Shown piece by piece: positions 34,423 to 43,627 of a stretch of DNA of 64,000 bases (position 1 is the first letter of the stretch; the number at the start of each line of letters is the position of its first letter). The stretch is from Sphingopyxis sp. OAS728 (lineage in GTDB: Bacteria; Pseudomonadota; Alphaproteobacteria; Sphingomonadales; Sphingomonadaceae), in contig NZ_JADBDT010000001.1 of assembly GCF_014873485.1 (NCBI RefSeq), positions 1,364,001 to 1,428,000 of the forward strand, given 5' to 3'. The notes beneath the pieces were generated by a model. That model was not told the origin of the DNA and searched no databases. It saw nothing but the letters and a program-made list of their open reading frames with translations. The position numbers were made by a program, and so were the translations under genes.

Positions 34423-36890
34423 GGCATGTCTCCTTCGGGGGATAGGTCTGCGGGGGAATGGACGCCGGGGAATCCGGCGAGGAGGCCCGCGGCCCAGTCG
34501 ACGCCGGCACCGCTGAGGAAGTGGGCGGCGAAGTCGCGCTTCCCATGCTCGGCAAGGATGGCGTCGATCCGCTTCTGCGTGTCGGGATCGGAGGCGCCGC
34601 ACAGCGCCAGCGCGACCGGACCGAGGCCGAGTTCGAACAACCGGTTTCCGCGCGCCGATTGGAGATAATATTGACGTTTCGGGGTTGCGCGCGCGATCAG
34701 TTCGATCTGCCGGGCATTGAGTCCGAAGCGCGCATAAGCGACCTCAGACTGCGGTTCGATTGCGCGGTCGTTGGGTAACAATATGCGCTGAGGGCAGCTC
34801 TCGATAATCGCCGGTGCGATCGCGCTGCCCGCAATGTCAGCGAGACTCTGCGTCGCGAAAACGACCGAGACATTCCGTTTGCGCAGCACCTTCAGCCATT
34901 CGCGGATGCGCGCGCTGAACAGCGGATGATCGAGGAAAACCCAGGCCTCATCGAGGATCAGCAAAGTCGGCCGCCCGTCGAACCGCTCTTCGAGACGATG
35001 AAAAAGATAGGTCAGCACCGGCGCGACGATCCCCGCCTGCCCCATCAGCGCTTCGGTTTCGAAACATTGCACATCGGCAATTGCGAGATCGTCCTCGGCG
35101 GCATCGAGCATCCGCCCGAAGGGACCTTCGAGCGTATAAGGCGCGAGCGCGGTACGCAGCGATGCCGACTGGAGCAGCAGGGCAAGGCCGGTCAGCGTCC
35201 GCTCCTCGATCGGCGCCGTTGCGAGACTGGTGAGCGCCGACCAGATCGCCTCCTTGACCTCCGGGGTAACTGCAACGTGTTCGTGGGCCAGCAGCGCCGC
35301 GACCCACTCCGCCGCCCAGGCGCGCTCGTCGGCCCGGTCGATTCCGCGGAGCGGCTGGAAGGCGATCGCCCCCTCCCCCTCGCTTGTCCCGCCCAGGCCA
35401 AGCGCGTGATGCGCGCCGCCCATCGCGAGCACCGCGGCGCGCGCCGAGAAGCCCTTGTCGAAAATATAGACCTGCGCGCCCGCATAACGGCGGAACTGGA
35501 GCGCGAGCAGGCTGAGCAGCACCGACTTGCCGGCACCCGTCGGTCCGACGATCATCATATGCCCAACATCGCCGACATGCGTGGACAAGCGGAATGGCGT
35601 TGAGCCGCTTGTCTCGGCATAAAGCAGCGGCGGACCGTCGAGATGATCGTTGCGCGCCGGCCCCGCCCAGACCGACGACAGCGGCATGAGATGCGCAAGG
35701 TTGAGCGTATGGACGAGCGGCTGACGGACATTGGCGTAGACATGGCCAGGAAGCGAGCCAAGCCACGCTTCGACCGCATTGACGCCTTCGCGAATACAGG
35801 TGAAGCCGAGTCCATGCACGATCCGTTCGACCGCACGAAGCTTTTCGTTGACGCGGGCGGGGTCGACTTCGGACACGGTGATCGTCGTGGTCAGGTGCCC
35901 GAAGGCGACATGATCGCCGCCGAGCGCTTGCAGCGCGAGGTCGGCGTCGAGCATCTTGTTATCCGCATCGCTGTCGAGCAGCTGTGCGGGCTGATTGTAC
36001 ATCACCTCGCGAAGCAATGCGGTGATCGACTTGCGCTTGTTGAACCATTGGCGGCGAAGCCGGGTCAGCGCCTTGGTCGCCTCGGTCTTGTCGAGCGCTA
36101 TGAAGCGCGTCACCCAACGATAGGAAAAGCCTTGATGATTGAGGGCATCGAGGATGCCGGGCCGGCTGAGGTTCGGGAAGCCGAGGATTGTCAGCGTGCG
36201 CAGATGAAGCCGCCCGAGCATCGGCTCGAGCCCGCCGACGAGCGGCGTGTCCGCGAGCAGCGCATCGAGATAGATCGGCGTTTCGGGCACCACGACGATG
36301 TGGCGACGGTCCGAGACCGAGCCGTGCAAATAGGTCAGCGTCTCGCCGTCGTCGAGCGGGCGCACCGAGGGCATGAAGCCCGAAAACAGGTCAAGAACAC
36401 GGTTGGTCTCGGCGACAAAGCTGGCGAGCGCCTGCCGCCAGTCGCGACCCTTTCCGGCGTCGCTGCGCTCGACGAGCGCGCGGCCGGCGCGGTCGGCCTG
36501 ATCGGGCTCGGCGAGAAAAGTCAGCGTCAGATAGTAGAAGCTTTCGAAATGCGCTTCGCGGCTTTCAAAACCGGCGCGCCGCTCTTCGTCGACCAGCCAG
36601 GAGGCGGCGTCGGGAAAACGGCTTGCCGGATAGCCCAGCGCCTCGCGGCGTTCGGCTTCGATATGCAGCGCCCAGCCCGATCCGAAACGCTTCAGCACAT
36701 TATTGGCGCGTGCGGCGACCGAGACGAGCTCGGCCTCGGTCGCGGATTCGAGATCGGGTCCCCGGAACGCGAGCACCCGGCTGAAGCTGCCGTCCTTGTT
36801 CAGGACAACGCCCGGCGCGACGAGTGCCGCCCATGGCAGATGATCGGCGAGCCGGTCCGCCTTGCGGCGATATTCGTGAAGCATCAGCAT
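34419..36890 (-). CDS. trbE: Conjugal transfer ATPase TrbE (VirB4-like)
   Basis: An 823-residue ATPase beginning MLMLHEYRRKADRLADHLPWAALVAPGVVLN... as family members do. Walker A is GPTGAGKS at residues 449-456, and Walker B is TLLILDEAWVFLD near residue 650, followed by VVFATQSLADI. VirB4-type ATPases energise assembly and transfer. The ATG at 36890 overlaps trbD by seven bases; an ATG two codons later is also possible. The gene looks intact. Confidence 0.94.
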   Translation of the reverse strand: MLMLHEYRRKADRLADHLPWAALVAPGVVLNKDGSFSRVLAFRGPDLESATEAELVSVAARANNVLKRFGSGWALHIEAERREALGYPASRFPDAASWLVDEERRAGFESREAHFESFYYLTLTFLAEPDQADRAGRALVERSDAGKGRDWRQALASFVAETNRVLDLFSGFMPSVRPLDDGETLTYLHGSVSDRRHIVVVPETPIYLDALLADTPLVGGLEPMLGRLHLRTLTILGFPNLSRPGILDALNHQGFSYRWVTRFIALDKTEATKALTRLRRQWFNKRKSITALLREVMYNQPAQLLDSDADNKMLDADLALQALGGDHVAFGHLTTTITVSEVDPARVNEKLRAVERIVHGLGFTCIREGVNAVEAWLGSLPGHVYANVRQPLVHTLNLAHLMPLSSVWAGPARNDHLDGPPLLYAETSGSTPFRLSTHVGDVGHMMIVGPTGAGKSVLLSLLALQFRRYAGAQVYIFDKGFSARAAVLAMGGAHHALGLGGTSEGEGAIAFQPLRGIDRADERAWAAEWVAALLAHEHVAVTPEVKEAIWSALTSLATAPIEERTLTGLALLLQSASLRTALAPYTLEGPFGRMLDAAEDDLAIADVQCFETEALMGQAGIVAPVLTYLFHRLEERFDGRPTLLILDEAWVFLDHPLFSARIREWLKVLRKRNVSVVFATQSLADIAGSAIAPAIIESCPQRILLPNDRAIEPQSEVAYARFGLNARQIELIARATPKRQYYLQSARGNRLFELGLGPVALALCGASDPDTQKRIDAILAEHGKRDFAAHFLSGAGVDWAAGLLAGFPGVHSPADLSPEGDMP

Positions 36891-37168
36891 GCGAGATACC
36901 CCCGCTGTTTCAGGTGACGCAGCAGCACCGGCGCGAAGTCGGGATCGCGTTTCGCCGCCATCACAGCGGCGGTGTGACCGAGCGCGCAGACTCCTATCCC
37001 CGCGATCCATTGCTGGAGCCCGAGCCCGAGCGCCGCGGCAAGCGTGCCGTTGAGGATCGCGATCGCGCGCGGCGCGCCGCCGAGCAGGATCGGCTCGGCG
37101 AGCGAGCGATAGATCGGCGCCTCATAGCCTTCGATCGGCGCGGCGGAAGGATTCGCCGCGGCCGTCAT
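36884..37168 (-). CDS. trbD: Conjugal transfer protein TrbD (VirB3-like)
   Basis: A 94-residue membrane protein: EGYEAPIYRSLAEPILLGGAPR then one or two helices (AIAILNGTLAAALGLGL, WIAGIGVCALGHTAAVMAA) and KRDPDFAPVLLRHLKQRGYL, the typical VirB3/TrbD end. ATGA overlaps with trbC upstream. Confidence 0.9.
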   Translation of the reverse strand: MTAAANPSAAPIEGYEAPIYRSLAEPILLGGAPRAIAILNGTLAAALGLGLQQWIAGIGVCALGHTAAVMAAKRDPDFAPVLLRHLKQRGYLAC

Positions 37169-37500
37169 GCGATGAGCGCTCCGCCGCCGAAGCTGAAGAA
37201 GGACAGAAAGAAGCTCGATGCGGCGAAGGCGATCGAGAGGCCGAAGACGATCTGGATCAGCCGCCGAAAGCCGCCAGCGGTCTCGCCGAAGGCGAGCGTC
37301 AGCCCGGTCGTGATGATAATGATCACCGCGACGATCTTGGCGACCGGTCCCTGGACCGATTCCAGAACCTGCTGCAGCGGCTCCTCCCACGGCATCCCCG
37401 AGCCCGCAGCCTCCGCGGTGGCGGCGAAAAGCAGACCGGCGGCAAGCGCGGCGGCGGCGATCTTCGGCATGCGGTGGCGCGAATTGGTCTCGGCTGACAT
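37165..37500 (-). CDS. trbC: Conjugal transfer protein TrbC (VirB2-like pilin)
   Basis: A 111-residue small protein with a long signal sequence (KIAAAALAAGLLFAATAEA), then MPWEEPLQQVLESVQGPVAK and two hydrophobic helices (IVAVIIIITTGLTLAFGE; LSIAFAASSFFLSFF). This is the pilin-type layout of TrbC/VirB2. It follows trbB by three bases. Confidence 0.9.
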   Translation of the reverse strand: MSAETNSRHRMPKIAAAALAAGLLFAATAEAAGSGMPWEEPLQQVLESVQGPVAKIVAVIIIITTGLTLAFGETAGGFRRLIQIVFGLSIAFAASSFFLSFFSFGGGALIA

Positions 37501-37503
37501 GGC

Positions 37504-38505
37504 TTAGTCTCCTGTCTTGGGATGATCGGAAGTGAGTTCGACGACGCCGTAGCCTCCGTCGGGATCGAGCCCGGCGACGCGCGCCACGGTCTCGACGCGC
37601 CGGGCAAGCCCCCGCCCCGAGATGAAGACGATGAGGTCGATCGCTTCGGCGATGAGGCGGCGCGGCACGGTGACCACGGCTTCCTGGATAAGCTGCTCAA
37701 GCCGGTAGAGCGAGGCGACCGCGCCATTCGCATGGATCGTCGCGATCCCGCCCGGGTGTCCGGTATTCCACGCCTTGAGCATATCGAGCGCCTCGCGTCC
37801 GCGGACCTCGCCGACGATGATCCGGTCAGGCCGGAGTCGCAGGGTCGAGCGCACCAGGTCGGCCATGGTGACCAACCCCGTCGCATTCGCACCGACGGTT
37901 CGCGTGCGCAGCGCGACGACGTCGGACGCGGCGCATTGCAGCTCGCGCGTGTCCTCGATCAGGATCACCCGCTCGTCGAGGTCGCCCATCTCGGCGAGCA
38001 GCGCATTGGCGAGCGTCGTCTTGCCCGATGAGGTGCCGCCGACAATGAGGATATTCTGCCGCTCGACGACCGCCATAGCGAGGCGCCGCGCCACATCGGC
38101 CGACATAATGCCGTCCTTCACATAGTCTAGCAAAGTGTGGATCTTCGCGGCGGGTTTGCGGATCGAGAAGCAGGGCGCGGTCGCGACCGGCGGCAGCACG
38201 CCCTCGAACCGCTCTCCAGCCCCCTGCCCGTGAGGAGGCAGTTCTGCCGAGACGATCGGCGACATAGCATGCGCCTCGGTTCGCGCGTGGCTCGCGACGA
38301 GGCGGATGATCCGCTCGACCTGCGCGGGCTCGAACCGGAAGCCGGTATCCCAGCGGCCGCGGCCAAGGCGGTCGAGCCAGAGCCGACCGTCGGGATTGAT
38401 CATGATCTCGATGACCTCTAAGTCGGCGAGCGCCGCCGCGATCGTCGGCCCCATTGCCGTGCGAAGCATTGCGCGGCTGCGGGCTGTGGAAAGCGCCTCG
38501 CTCAT
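37504..38505 (-). CDS. trbB: Conjugal transfer ATPase TrbB (VirB11-like)
   Basis: A 333-residue hexameric secretion ATPase. Walker A is GGTSSGKTT at residues 156-164. VILIEDTRELQC, RLRPDRIIVGEVRG (Walker B region) and NTGHPGGIATIHANGA are standard. It drives pilus assembly and substrate transfer at the inner membrane. Its ATG overlaps the CopG-like stop by four bases. Confidence 0.94.
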   Translation of the reverse strand: MSEALSTARSRAMLRTAMGPTIAAALADLEVIEIMINPDGRLWLDRLGRGRWDTGFRFEPAQVERIIRLVASHARTEAHAMSPIVSAELPPHGQGAGERFEGVLPPVATAPCFSIRKPAAKIHTLLDYVKDGIMSADVARRLAMAVVERQNILIVGGTSSGKTTLANALLAEMGDLDERVILIEDTRELQCAASDVVALRTRTVGANATGLVTMADLVRSTLRLRPDRIIVGEVRGREALDMLKAWNTGHPGGIATIHANGAVASLYRLEQLIQEAVVTVPRRLIAEAIDLIVFISGRGLARRVETVARVAGLDPDGGYGVVELTSDHPKTGD

Positions 38506-38927
38506 GACCGCGGCGCCTTGCTGGCCGGCGCACCGCCAAGCGTGCGCGTCCCGCCTGCCATCGCCTCGCCGACGCGCGCGACGAAGGCGTTGAAGCGGTC
38601 GCGGCCCACGGCGCGCGAGGCATCGTCGCCTTCAGCAAGCGGCGCCTGGACGGTGAGCTGGTAGCGGATGAACAGCGCAAGGCTCTCGAGGAGGATATGG
38701 CCGTCGCGCTCGATCCGTCCGAGCGCCATCGACATGCGGTCAAGCCGGACGCTGAACTTTGTCTCGAGCTCGGACACGGCATGGCGATTGAGCCAAGCGG
38801 TCAGCGCGTCGACGAGGATCGCCGATTTCGCGGCGCCGGGCTCGGCGGCGAGCGCTTCGAACCGCTGACTGAGTTCCTGAGGGAGGAAGAGCTGGTAACG
38901 CACCTTATTTTCCTTGCGGCGTCCCAT
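38502..38927 (-). CDS. CopG-like ribbon-helix-helix protein of trb clusters
   Basis: A 141-residue protein whose start KVRYQLFLPQELSQRFEALAAEPGAAKSAILVDALTAWL fits a ribbon-helix-helix DNA-binding fold. The rest is helical (LETKFSVRLDRMSMALGRIE). A gene of this kind regularly lies between traG and trbB in these elements and may regulate them. It begins two bases after traG. Confidence 0.85.
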   Translation of the reverse strand: MGRRKENKVRYQLFLPQELSQRFEALAAEPGAAKSAILVDALTAWLNRHAVSELETKFSVRLDRMSMALGRIERDGHILLESLALFIRYQLTVQAPLAEGDDASRAVGRDRFNAFVARVGEAMAGGTRTLGGAPASKAPRS

Positions 38928-38929
38928 GA

Positions 38930-40972
38930 TCAGAAGCTCGGCAGGGTGTCGTCGTCGTCACCCTGTCCCTGGTTGAGCGCGTGGGCGCGCTGCACATCGC
39001 CTTGCGAATTGCGCGACCGGTCCATCGCGCGCTTGTCTGTCGCGGGATCGGCATCGTCCTGCTCGAAGCCGAGCGCATCGATCTGTCTGGGCGGTTCGGC
39101 GGGTGCGGGCGGCTCTTCAGCGATTTCCGGCGCTCGCTGCTGCTGAGGTCCGCTGTCATCCTCGGGTACCTCGGCGTCGATGGTGCCCTCGAGCCGGGCA
39201 TCGGTGCGCCGGGCAAGGCTGCCCCAATCGTTGGGTCGCGGCTTCGGACGGTCGGGATAGGCGCCGCCCTCGGTGCCGCCTGACGGCGGCGGCAAGATCC
39301 GCGCCTTGAAATGCGGGTCTTCGTAATAGCGCAGCTTATTGGCGCGGATCGGCGCCATCCCCGAGACGAGGACGAGTTCGTCCTTGGGATCGAGCTGCAT
39401 CACCTCGCCCTGCGTCAGCAGCGGCCGCGCGGTTTCCTGGCGGCTGACCATGACATGCGCGAGCCAGGGCGCGAGGCGGTGGCCGGCATAGTTGCGCATC
39501 GCGCGCTGTTCGGTCGCGACGCCGAGGGCGTCGGAGATGCGCCGCGCCGTCCGTTCGTCGTTCGTCGCAAAGGCGACGCGGACGTGACAATTGTCGAGGA
39601 TGGCATTGTGTTCGCCATAGGCCTTCTCGATCTGGTTGAGGCTCTGGGCGATCAGAAAGGCGCGCACACCATAGCCGGCCATGAAGGCAAGGCTCGTTTC
39701 GAAAAAGTCGAGCCGTCCGAGGGCCGGGAACTCGTCGAGCATCATCAGCAGCTGATGGCGGCGCACGCTCGATGCCTGGTCGTCCAGCTTCTCGGTGAGC
39801 CGGCGCCCAATCTGGTTGAGGATCAGGCGGACGAGCGGCCGGGTGCGGCTGATGTCGGACGGCGGGATGACGAGATAGAGCGAGACCGGATGTTCGGCTT
39901 CGACGAGGTCGGCGATTCGCCAGTCGCTGCGCGAGGTGACCACTGCGATGGTCGGGTCGCGGTAGAGGCTGAGATAGGACATGGCGGTCGACAGCACACC
40001 CGAGCGCTCATTCTCGCTCTTGTTGCGCACTTCGCGCGCGGCCGACGCCACGACCTTGTGGACTTCCGGTTTTTCGGGGGTGCCGAGATGATTGGTCGTC
40101 ATCATCCGCGTCAGCGTGTCCATGAACGGGCGCTGCGGATCCGAGAGGAAGGTTGCGACGCGCGCGAGCGTTTTTTCTTCCTCGGCGTAGAGGACATGAA
40201 GGATCGCGCCGACGAGCAGGCTGTGGCTCGTCTTCTCCCAGTGCCCGCGCTTTTCGAGCGCCCCTTCCGGATCGACCAATATGTCGGCGATGTTCTGGAC
40301 GTCGCGCACTTCGTTCGGGCCGCGGCGTACTTCGAGAAGCGGATTGTAGCGGGCCGAGGCGAGGTCAGTCGGATTGAACATCAGCGCATTGCTGAAGCGC
40401 GCGCGCCAGCCGGCGGTCAGTTGCCAGTTCTCGCCCTTGATGTCGTGAATGACCGCGCTGCCGGTCCAGGAAAGCAACGTCGGAACAACGAGGCCGACGC
40501 CTTTGCCCGACCTTGTCGGTGCGAAAGCCATGACATGCTCGGGACCGTCGTGGCGAAGATAATCCGATTTGTGACGCCCGAGGAAGACGCCGGCATCGCG
40601 CGTGAGCCCTGCCTTCCTGATTTCGCCATCACTCGCCCAGCGCGCCGAACCGTAAGTCGTGACATGGCTCGACTGGCGCGCGCGCCACAGCGACCCCGCG
40701 ATCGCGCTCGCGCATCCAAGGAAACCGCTAGCGGCGGCAATCGTCCCCGCGGTGTCGAATATCTCGGGCGCATAGGCCTCGAAATGATACCACCAGGGGA
40801 AGAGGGCCCATGGCTTGTACACGGGCGTGCCGAACAGCGTGAACCATGCCGGGCCGAGTTCCGGCTGATAGCCGAGCGCCGAAGCGCAATATTGCGTCGC
40901 GCTCCAGACGCCGAGGATCATGATCAGGAAGACGATGAATATCTGGCCGAGCAGCAACCTCGTGGGTGACAT
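38930..40972 (-). CDS. traG: Type IV coupling protein TraG (VirD4-like)
   Basis: A 680-residue coupling ATPase. Two N-terminal membrane helices precede Walker A in APTRSGKGVG (residues 151-160). HDIKGENWQLTAGWR, Walker B LLMMLDEFPALG and AFLIAQSLNQIEKAYG follow. A Pro/acidic low-complexity tail closes it. TraG would deliver a relaxase-DNA complex to the channel, yet no relaxase gene is in the window. It is the first gene of the minus-strand transfer unit, preceded by phased direct repeats. Confidence 0.94.
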   Translation of the reverse strand: MSPTRLLLGQIFIVFLIMILGVWSATQYCASALGYQPELGPAWFTLFGTPVYKPWALFPWWYHFEAYAPEIFDTAGTIAAASGFLGCASAIAGSLWRARQSSHVTTYGSARWASDGEIRKAGLTRDAGVFLGRHKSDYLRHDGPEHVMAFAPTRSGKGVGLVVPTLLSWTGSAVIHDIKGENWQLTAGWRARFSNALMFNPTDLASARYNPLLEVRRGPNEVRDVQNIADILVDPEGALEKRGHWEKTSHSLLVGAILHVLYAEEEKTLARVATFLSDPQRPFMDTLTRMMTTNHLGTPEKPEVHKVVASAAREVRNKSENERSGVLSTAMSYLSLYRDPTIAVVTSRSDWRIADLVEAEHPVSLYLVIPPSDISRTRPLVRLILNQIGRRLTEKLDDQASSVRRHQLLMMLDEFPALGRLDFFETSLAFMAGYGVRAFLIAQSLNQIEKAYGEHNAILDNCHVRVAFATNDERTARRISDALGVATEQRAMRNYAGHRLAPWLAHVMVSRQETARPLLTQGEVMQLDPKDELVLVSGMAPIRANKLRYYEDPHFKARILPPPSGGTEGGAYPDRPKPRPNDWGSLARRTDARLEGTIDAEVPEDDSGPQQQRAPEIAEEPPAPAEPPRQIDALGFEQDDADPATDKRAMDRSRNSQGDVQRAHALNQGQGDDDDTLPSF

Positions 40973-41044
40973 CGATCAAACTCCGGGAAGGACGGGCAAT
41001 TGCCCTGACCCGGAAATAATCGCATCGACCGCGTCATACGGACA

Positions 41045-41085
41045 GGGTCGCTAGGGGGTCGCTTGAGAGCCGCAAGAGGGTCGCT
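41045..41085. repeat. Three phased GGGTCGCT direct repeats upstream of traG
   Basis: GGGTCGCT occurs at 41045-41052, 41056-41063 and 41078-41085, offsets of 11 and 22 bases, i.e. on the same face of the helix. They lie 73-113 bases upstream of the traG start in the 226-base gap before a short plus-strand gene. They may be regulator-binding repeats or part of a transfer-origin region. Confidence 0.65.
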
Positions 41086-41198
41086 TCAGTCTCAGCACCC
41101 AGACCTGCCGTCTTCGAGGCGCCCGAACGCCGCGCAATGAACGCCGGAGTCGCGGGTGGCAGGTTGCGAAGCACGACTAGTCGGCGCATAGGCCGCAG

Positions 41199-41363
41199 AT
41201 GAGCAGCGACCTTACCAGCATCATTCTAAACGTCATCGAGCGCGCTCCGCAATGGATGCGACGTGACCTTGAAGCTAAGGACGCGGTCGTTCGAACCCAG
41301 GCCGAAGAAGCATTGGCAGCGATGATTGCTGAAGCCCTGCGAAGGCAGGACGGAGCGGATTAA
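41199..41363 (+). CDS. Small protein, DUF6771-like
   Basis: A 54-codon frame running opposite to traG: it begins MSSDLTSIILNVIERAPQWM and goes on RRDLEAKDAVVRTQAEEALA to a TAA at 41361-41363. The pattern (AP.W...L..KD...R..AEE.LA..I) resembles short sphingomonad proteins annotated DUF6771. Function is unknown. No strong ribosome site is seen. It could be the outermost gene of the mobile element. Confidence 0.5.
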   Translation: MSSDLTSIILNVIERAPQWMRRDLEAKDAVVRTQAEEALAAMIAEALRRQDGAD

Positions 41364-41421
41364 TCATCTCAATGTCTGACTCGCGGCTGCGGGCCTGGGG
41401 CGTCAATTGCGCCATTTAGTC

Positions 41422-41754
41422 ATGTTTCAGGCTGCGCGTCGGCGAACGGCTTTTTGACGGGGTCGCGCCGTACCGGTCACCGGGCCCGTACAAGCCGAGG
41501 CGATTGCCACGGCACACGGCGCAACCTTCCCGATCGAGCTCGTCGATCTATCGCACCGCGGGGCCGGGTTGCGTTTTGCCGGCTCGCTGGAGCCCGGGTC
41601 GGAGATGGAGCTGTTGCTGCCCGGCGGAGAATTGAGAAGGCGGGCAATCGTTCGCTGGATTGATGGGACACGCGGCGGTCTTTGGTTTACCATGCCGCTG
41701 GACCGCTCGGACCTTGAAAGCATCGCCCGGTTTCGAACGCAATCGACGAGGTGA
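41422..41754 (+). pseudogene. PilZ-domain gene with an in-frame TGA
   Basis: From ATG 41422 the frame reads MFQAARRRTAF, then TGA at 41455-41457, then continues unbroken: RGRAVPVTGPVQAEAIATA, PIELVDLSHRGAGLRFAGSL and AIVRWIDGTRGGLWF to 41754. The second part is a PilZ-type c-di-GMP-binding fold (D.S..G, then IVRW and GLWF). The arginine-rich start is what PilZ proteins carry before the barrel. A single nonsense change after codon 11 is the simplest reading. A downstream non-ATG start could still give a shortened protein lacking the RxxxR motif. Confidence 0.6.
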
Positions 41755-43023
41755 CGCTCTCGGCGGGCTGCTGCGGGAGCTGTCGGATTGAGGAGTGAAC
41801 AGCTTAGCACCAGATGCGCTTCGCGGTCCGCGATTGGCGCGAAGGAGGTCCAGATTCACCTGCGCGTCGAACAGGACGAATGAGGCTTATCTTCAGCTTT
41901 CGTCTCAGCGGTCATCCGGCCGACATCGACGTTTCGCTCGTCGAAAGCGGCTGATACTGTCCGGTGCAGGAAAGTCGCCGCCAGACCTTCTTCGCGTCGA
42001 TAAGGGTGCTCAATCCATCGTATTCGCCGTGGAAAGCTCCTCGCCGCGCATCAGAAATTAGGATCTCGCTAATCATCCTGTCGCAGTATTTGGGTGAGCG
42101 AGGCCGCTTCCTTCATGCCCCCCACCCACGAATGGCATCGGTCAGAGCGGCGGTCGCTGGTCCCGGCCGTCGCTTTCTATTAAAGCCCGAAAACCAAATC
42201 GCTGTCCGATCGCCCGCCGAAATCACTCCGAAGTAGGTTCTCAGCGAGGCCGTACGGCGCCGGGGTTCATCGCTGCTTTTTGAGGCCGAGAAGTCAGATG
42301 GGTCAGCCGTCGAAAAATTCCTTCGCACGCCTTTTCAGGATTTGCTCTACCGAAGGGCCCTTGTAGCCGATTGAGCCTATGTGGTCATGATTGCGCCAGT
42401 CGCGGCCTCAAGCGACCGCCTGGCCCTCTGAGCTGTCGACGGTTCTGCCCCCGAGGCTGCCAGTTGCGTCCCAAGCGTGCCAAAGTGGCGGCCGGAGCCT
42501 TCTCGTGCGATGGTCGCCTCGGACGGCTGGAGAAGCCGCTCGAACCTTCGAGGGCGCAGCCGCTCGCCGGGCGTGAAATCGGATATGGCAGGCAAACTAT
42601 TGCGAGAGGAACATCTGTTCCGCGAGGGATTCTGCTCCGAATCAGGAACGATGAATAAATGGGCACAGATTCCGTCAGTATTTGAACAGTTAGTTCAGAA
42701 CGACGAGCGTTTTCTTGATTTATTCCCTGCCCGATCAAGATGATATCAAATGAACTCGAATGCGAGGCGGCTTCCGCCGGAACGACAAGCGATCTGAGAC
42801 ATTTATTCTTCGCATCCCTCCCCACGAGGGGCGCAGTCGACGTGGCATCGAGCAGTGGTTGGTCCCTTGTTCGGTGCCATGCGTGTGCCGCGACGCTCGC
42901 AGCCGCGACCGGCATGCCGCCGCGCGAGAGAGCGTCGCGGGCGCACGCTCAAATTCTTCTAGCACCGACACTCAGGTGCGGCGGACGAACGATGCGAACG
43001 AAGCATGGGAAGGGAGCGACATC
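41755..43023. other. Gene-poor accessory stretch
   Basis: About 1.27 kb without a supportable gene. It is less GC-rich than the core. It holds two tiny overlapping coding-like frames around 41785-41962 (AKEVQIHLRVEQDE, then MRLIFSFRLSGHPADIDV), neither long enough to trust. A GGAACATCTGTTCC dyad lies at 42608-42621. Around 42760-42800 lies a CCGCCGGAACGACAAG piece resembling degraded intergenic palindromes. I see no integrase or transposase remnant. Confidence 0.5.
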
Positions 43024-43452
43024 GTGAGTGTGACCGACATCAATGATCCACAGCAACGGCGCGGCCGTATATGCGAGGTCGTCGACTGGGTCATGGCAGA
43101 GGTTCCCTGGACCGTTTCCGTGACGGACTGGCCGGGCTTTTCCGAACGTTGGTCCGCACTCACGTCGACCGAATTGGCCGATGTCGAGATCGAACTACAA
43201 AGACGTAGCGAGGCGCTTACCGCCGACGATGTCAATCTCGATATTATCGCAGGAACGATGACCGGCCGCGTCGACCGTTGGACTGCAGCGGCTGACTGGC
43301 TCATGCAGCATGTTGGTGCCGATATATTCGACGCGGATTTTCGTCACAGGTTCGGGGAGCTTTCGCGTGCCGAGCTTATTCTCGCGGCAATAGAGTATCG
43401 CAGCCGCCTTTTAAGCGGCCGCGGAGGGGCGGAGCCCACATTCTCGTCGTAA
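43024..43452 (+). CDS. Hypothetical cytoplasmic protein
   Basis: A 142-residue protein starting at GTG with GGGAG seven bases upstream. It is acidic and helical with several tryptophans: VVDWVMAEVPWTVSVTDWPGFSERW, ADWLMQHVGADIFDADFRHRF and LSRAELILAAIEYRSRLL. I do not recognise a family. The frame is open to 42760, but the upstream part looks non-coding. It sits between the pilZ remnant and the HNH/AP2 gene in the accessory stretch. Confidence 0.55.
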   Translation: MSVTDINDPQQRRGRICEVVDWVMAEVPWTVSVTDWPGFSERWSALTSTELADVEIELQRRSEALTADDVNLDIIAGTMTGRVDRWTAAADWLMQHVGADIFDADFRHRFGELSRAELILAAIEYRSRLLSGRGGAEPTFSS

Positions 43453-43627
43453 GGCCCAGTCCCGTTGATCCGAGCGATTTTGTCCCTCGCATTCTCCTTC
43501 GTATTTCGGATCAGAATGAGCAGTGGCGAATGTCGAACAATTTGCGTTGATATTCGTCGCGCGGTCAATCATCCTTGCAAACAAGCGCAAGACGCCCGAT
43601 CGCCCTCCCCCCGGACATGTGGACACG

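Noticed and set aside
39311..40969. 552-codon open frame antisense to traG
   Set aside because: Shadow of the coupling protein; no ribosome site or family motif.
42608..42621. GGAACATCTGTTCC dyad as a LexA box
   Set aside because: Alphaproteobacterial LexA uses GAAC/GTTC direct repeats seven bases apart; this spacing does not fit and no SOS gene follows.
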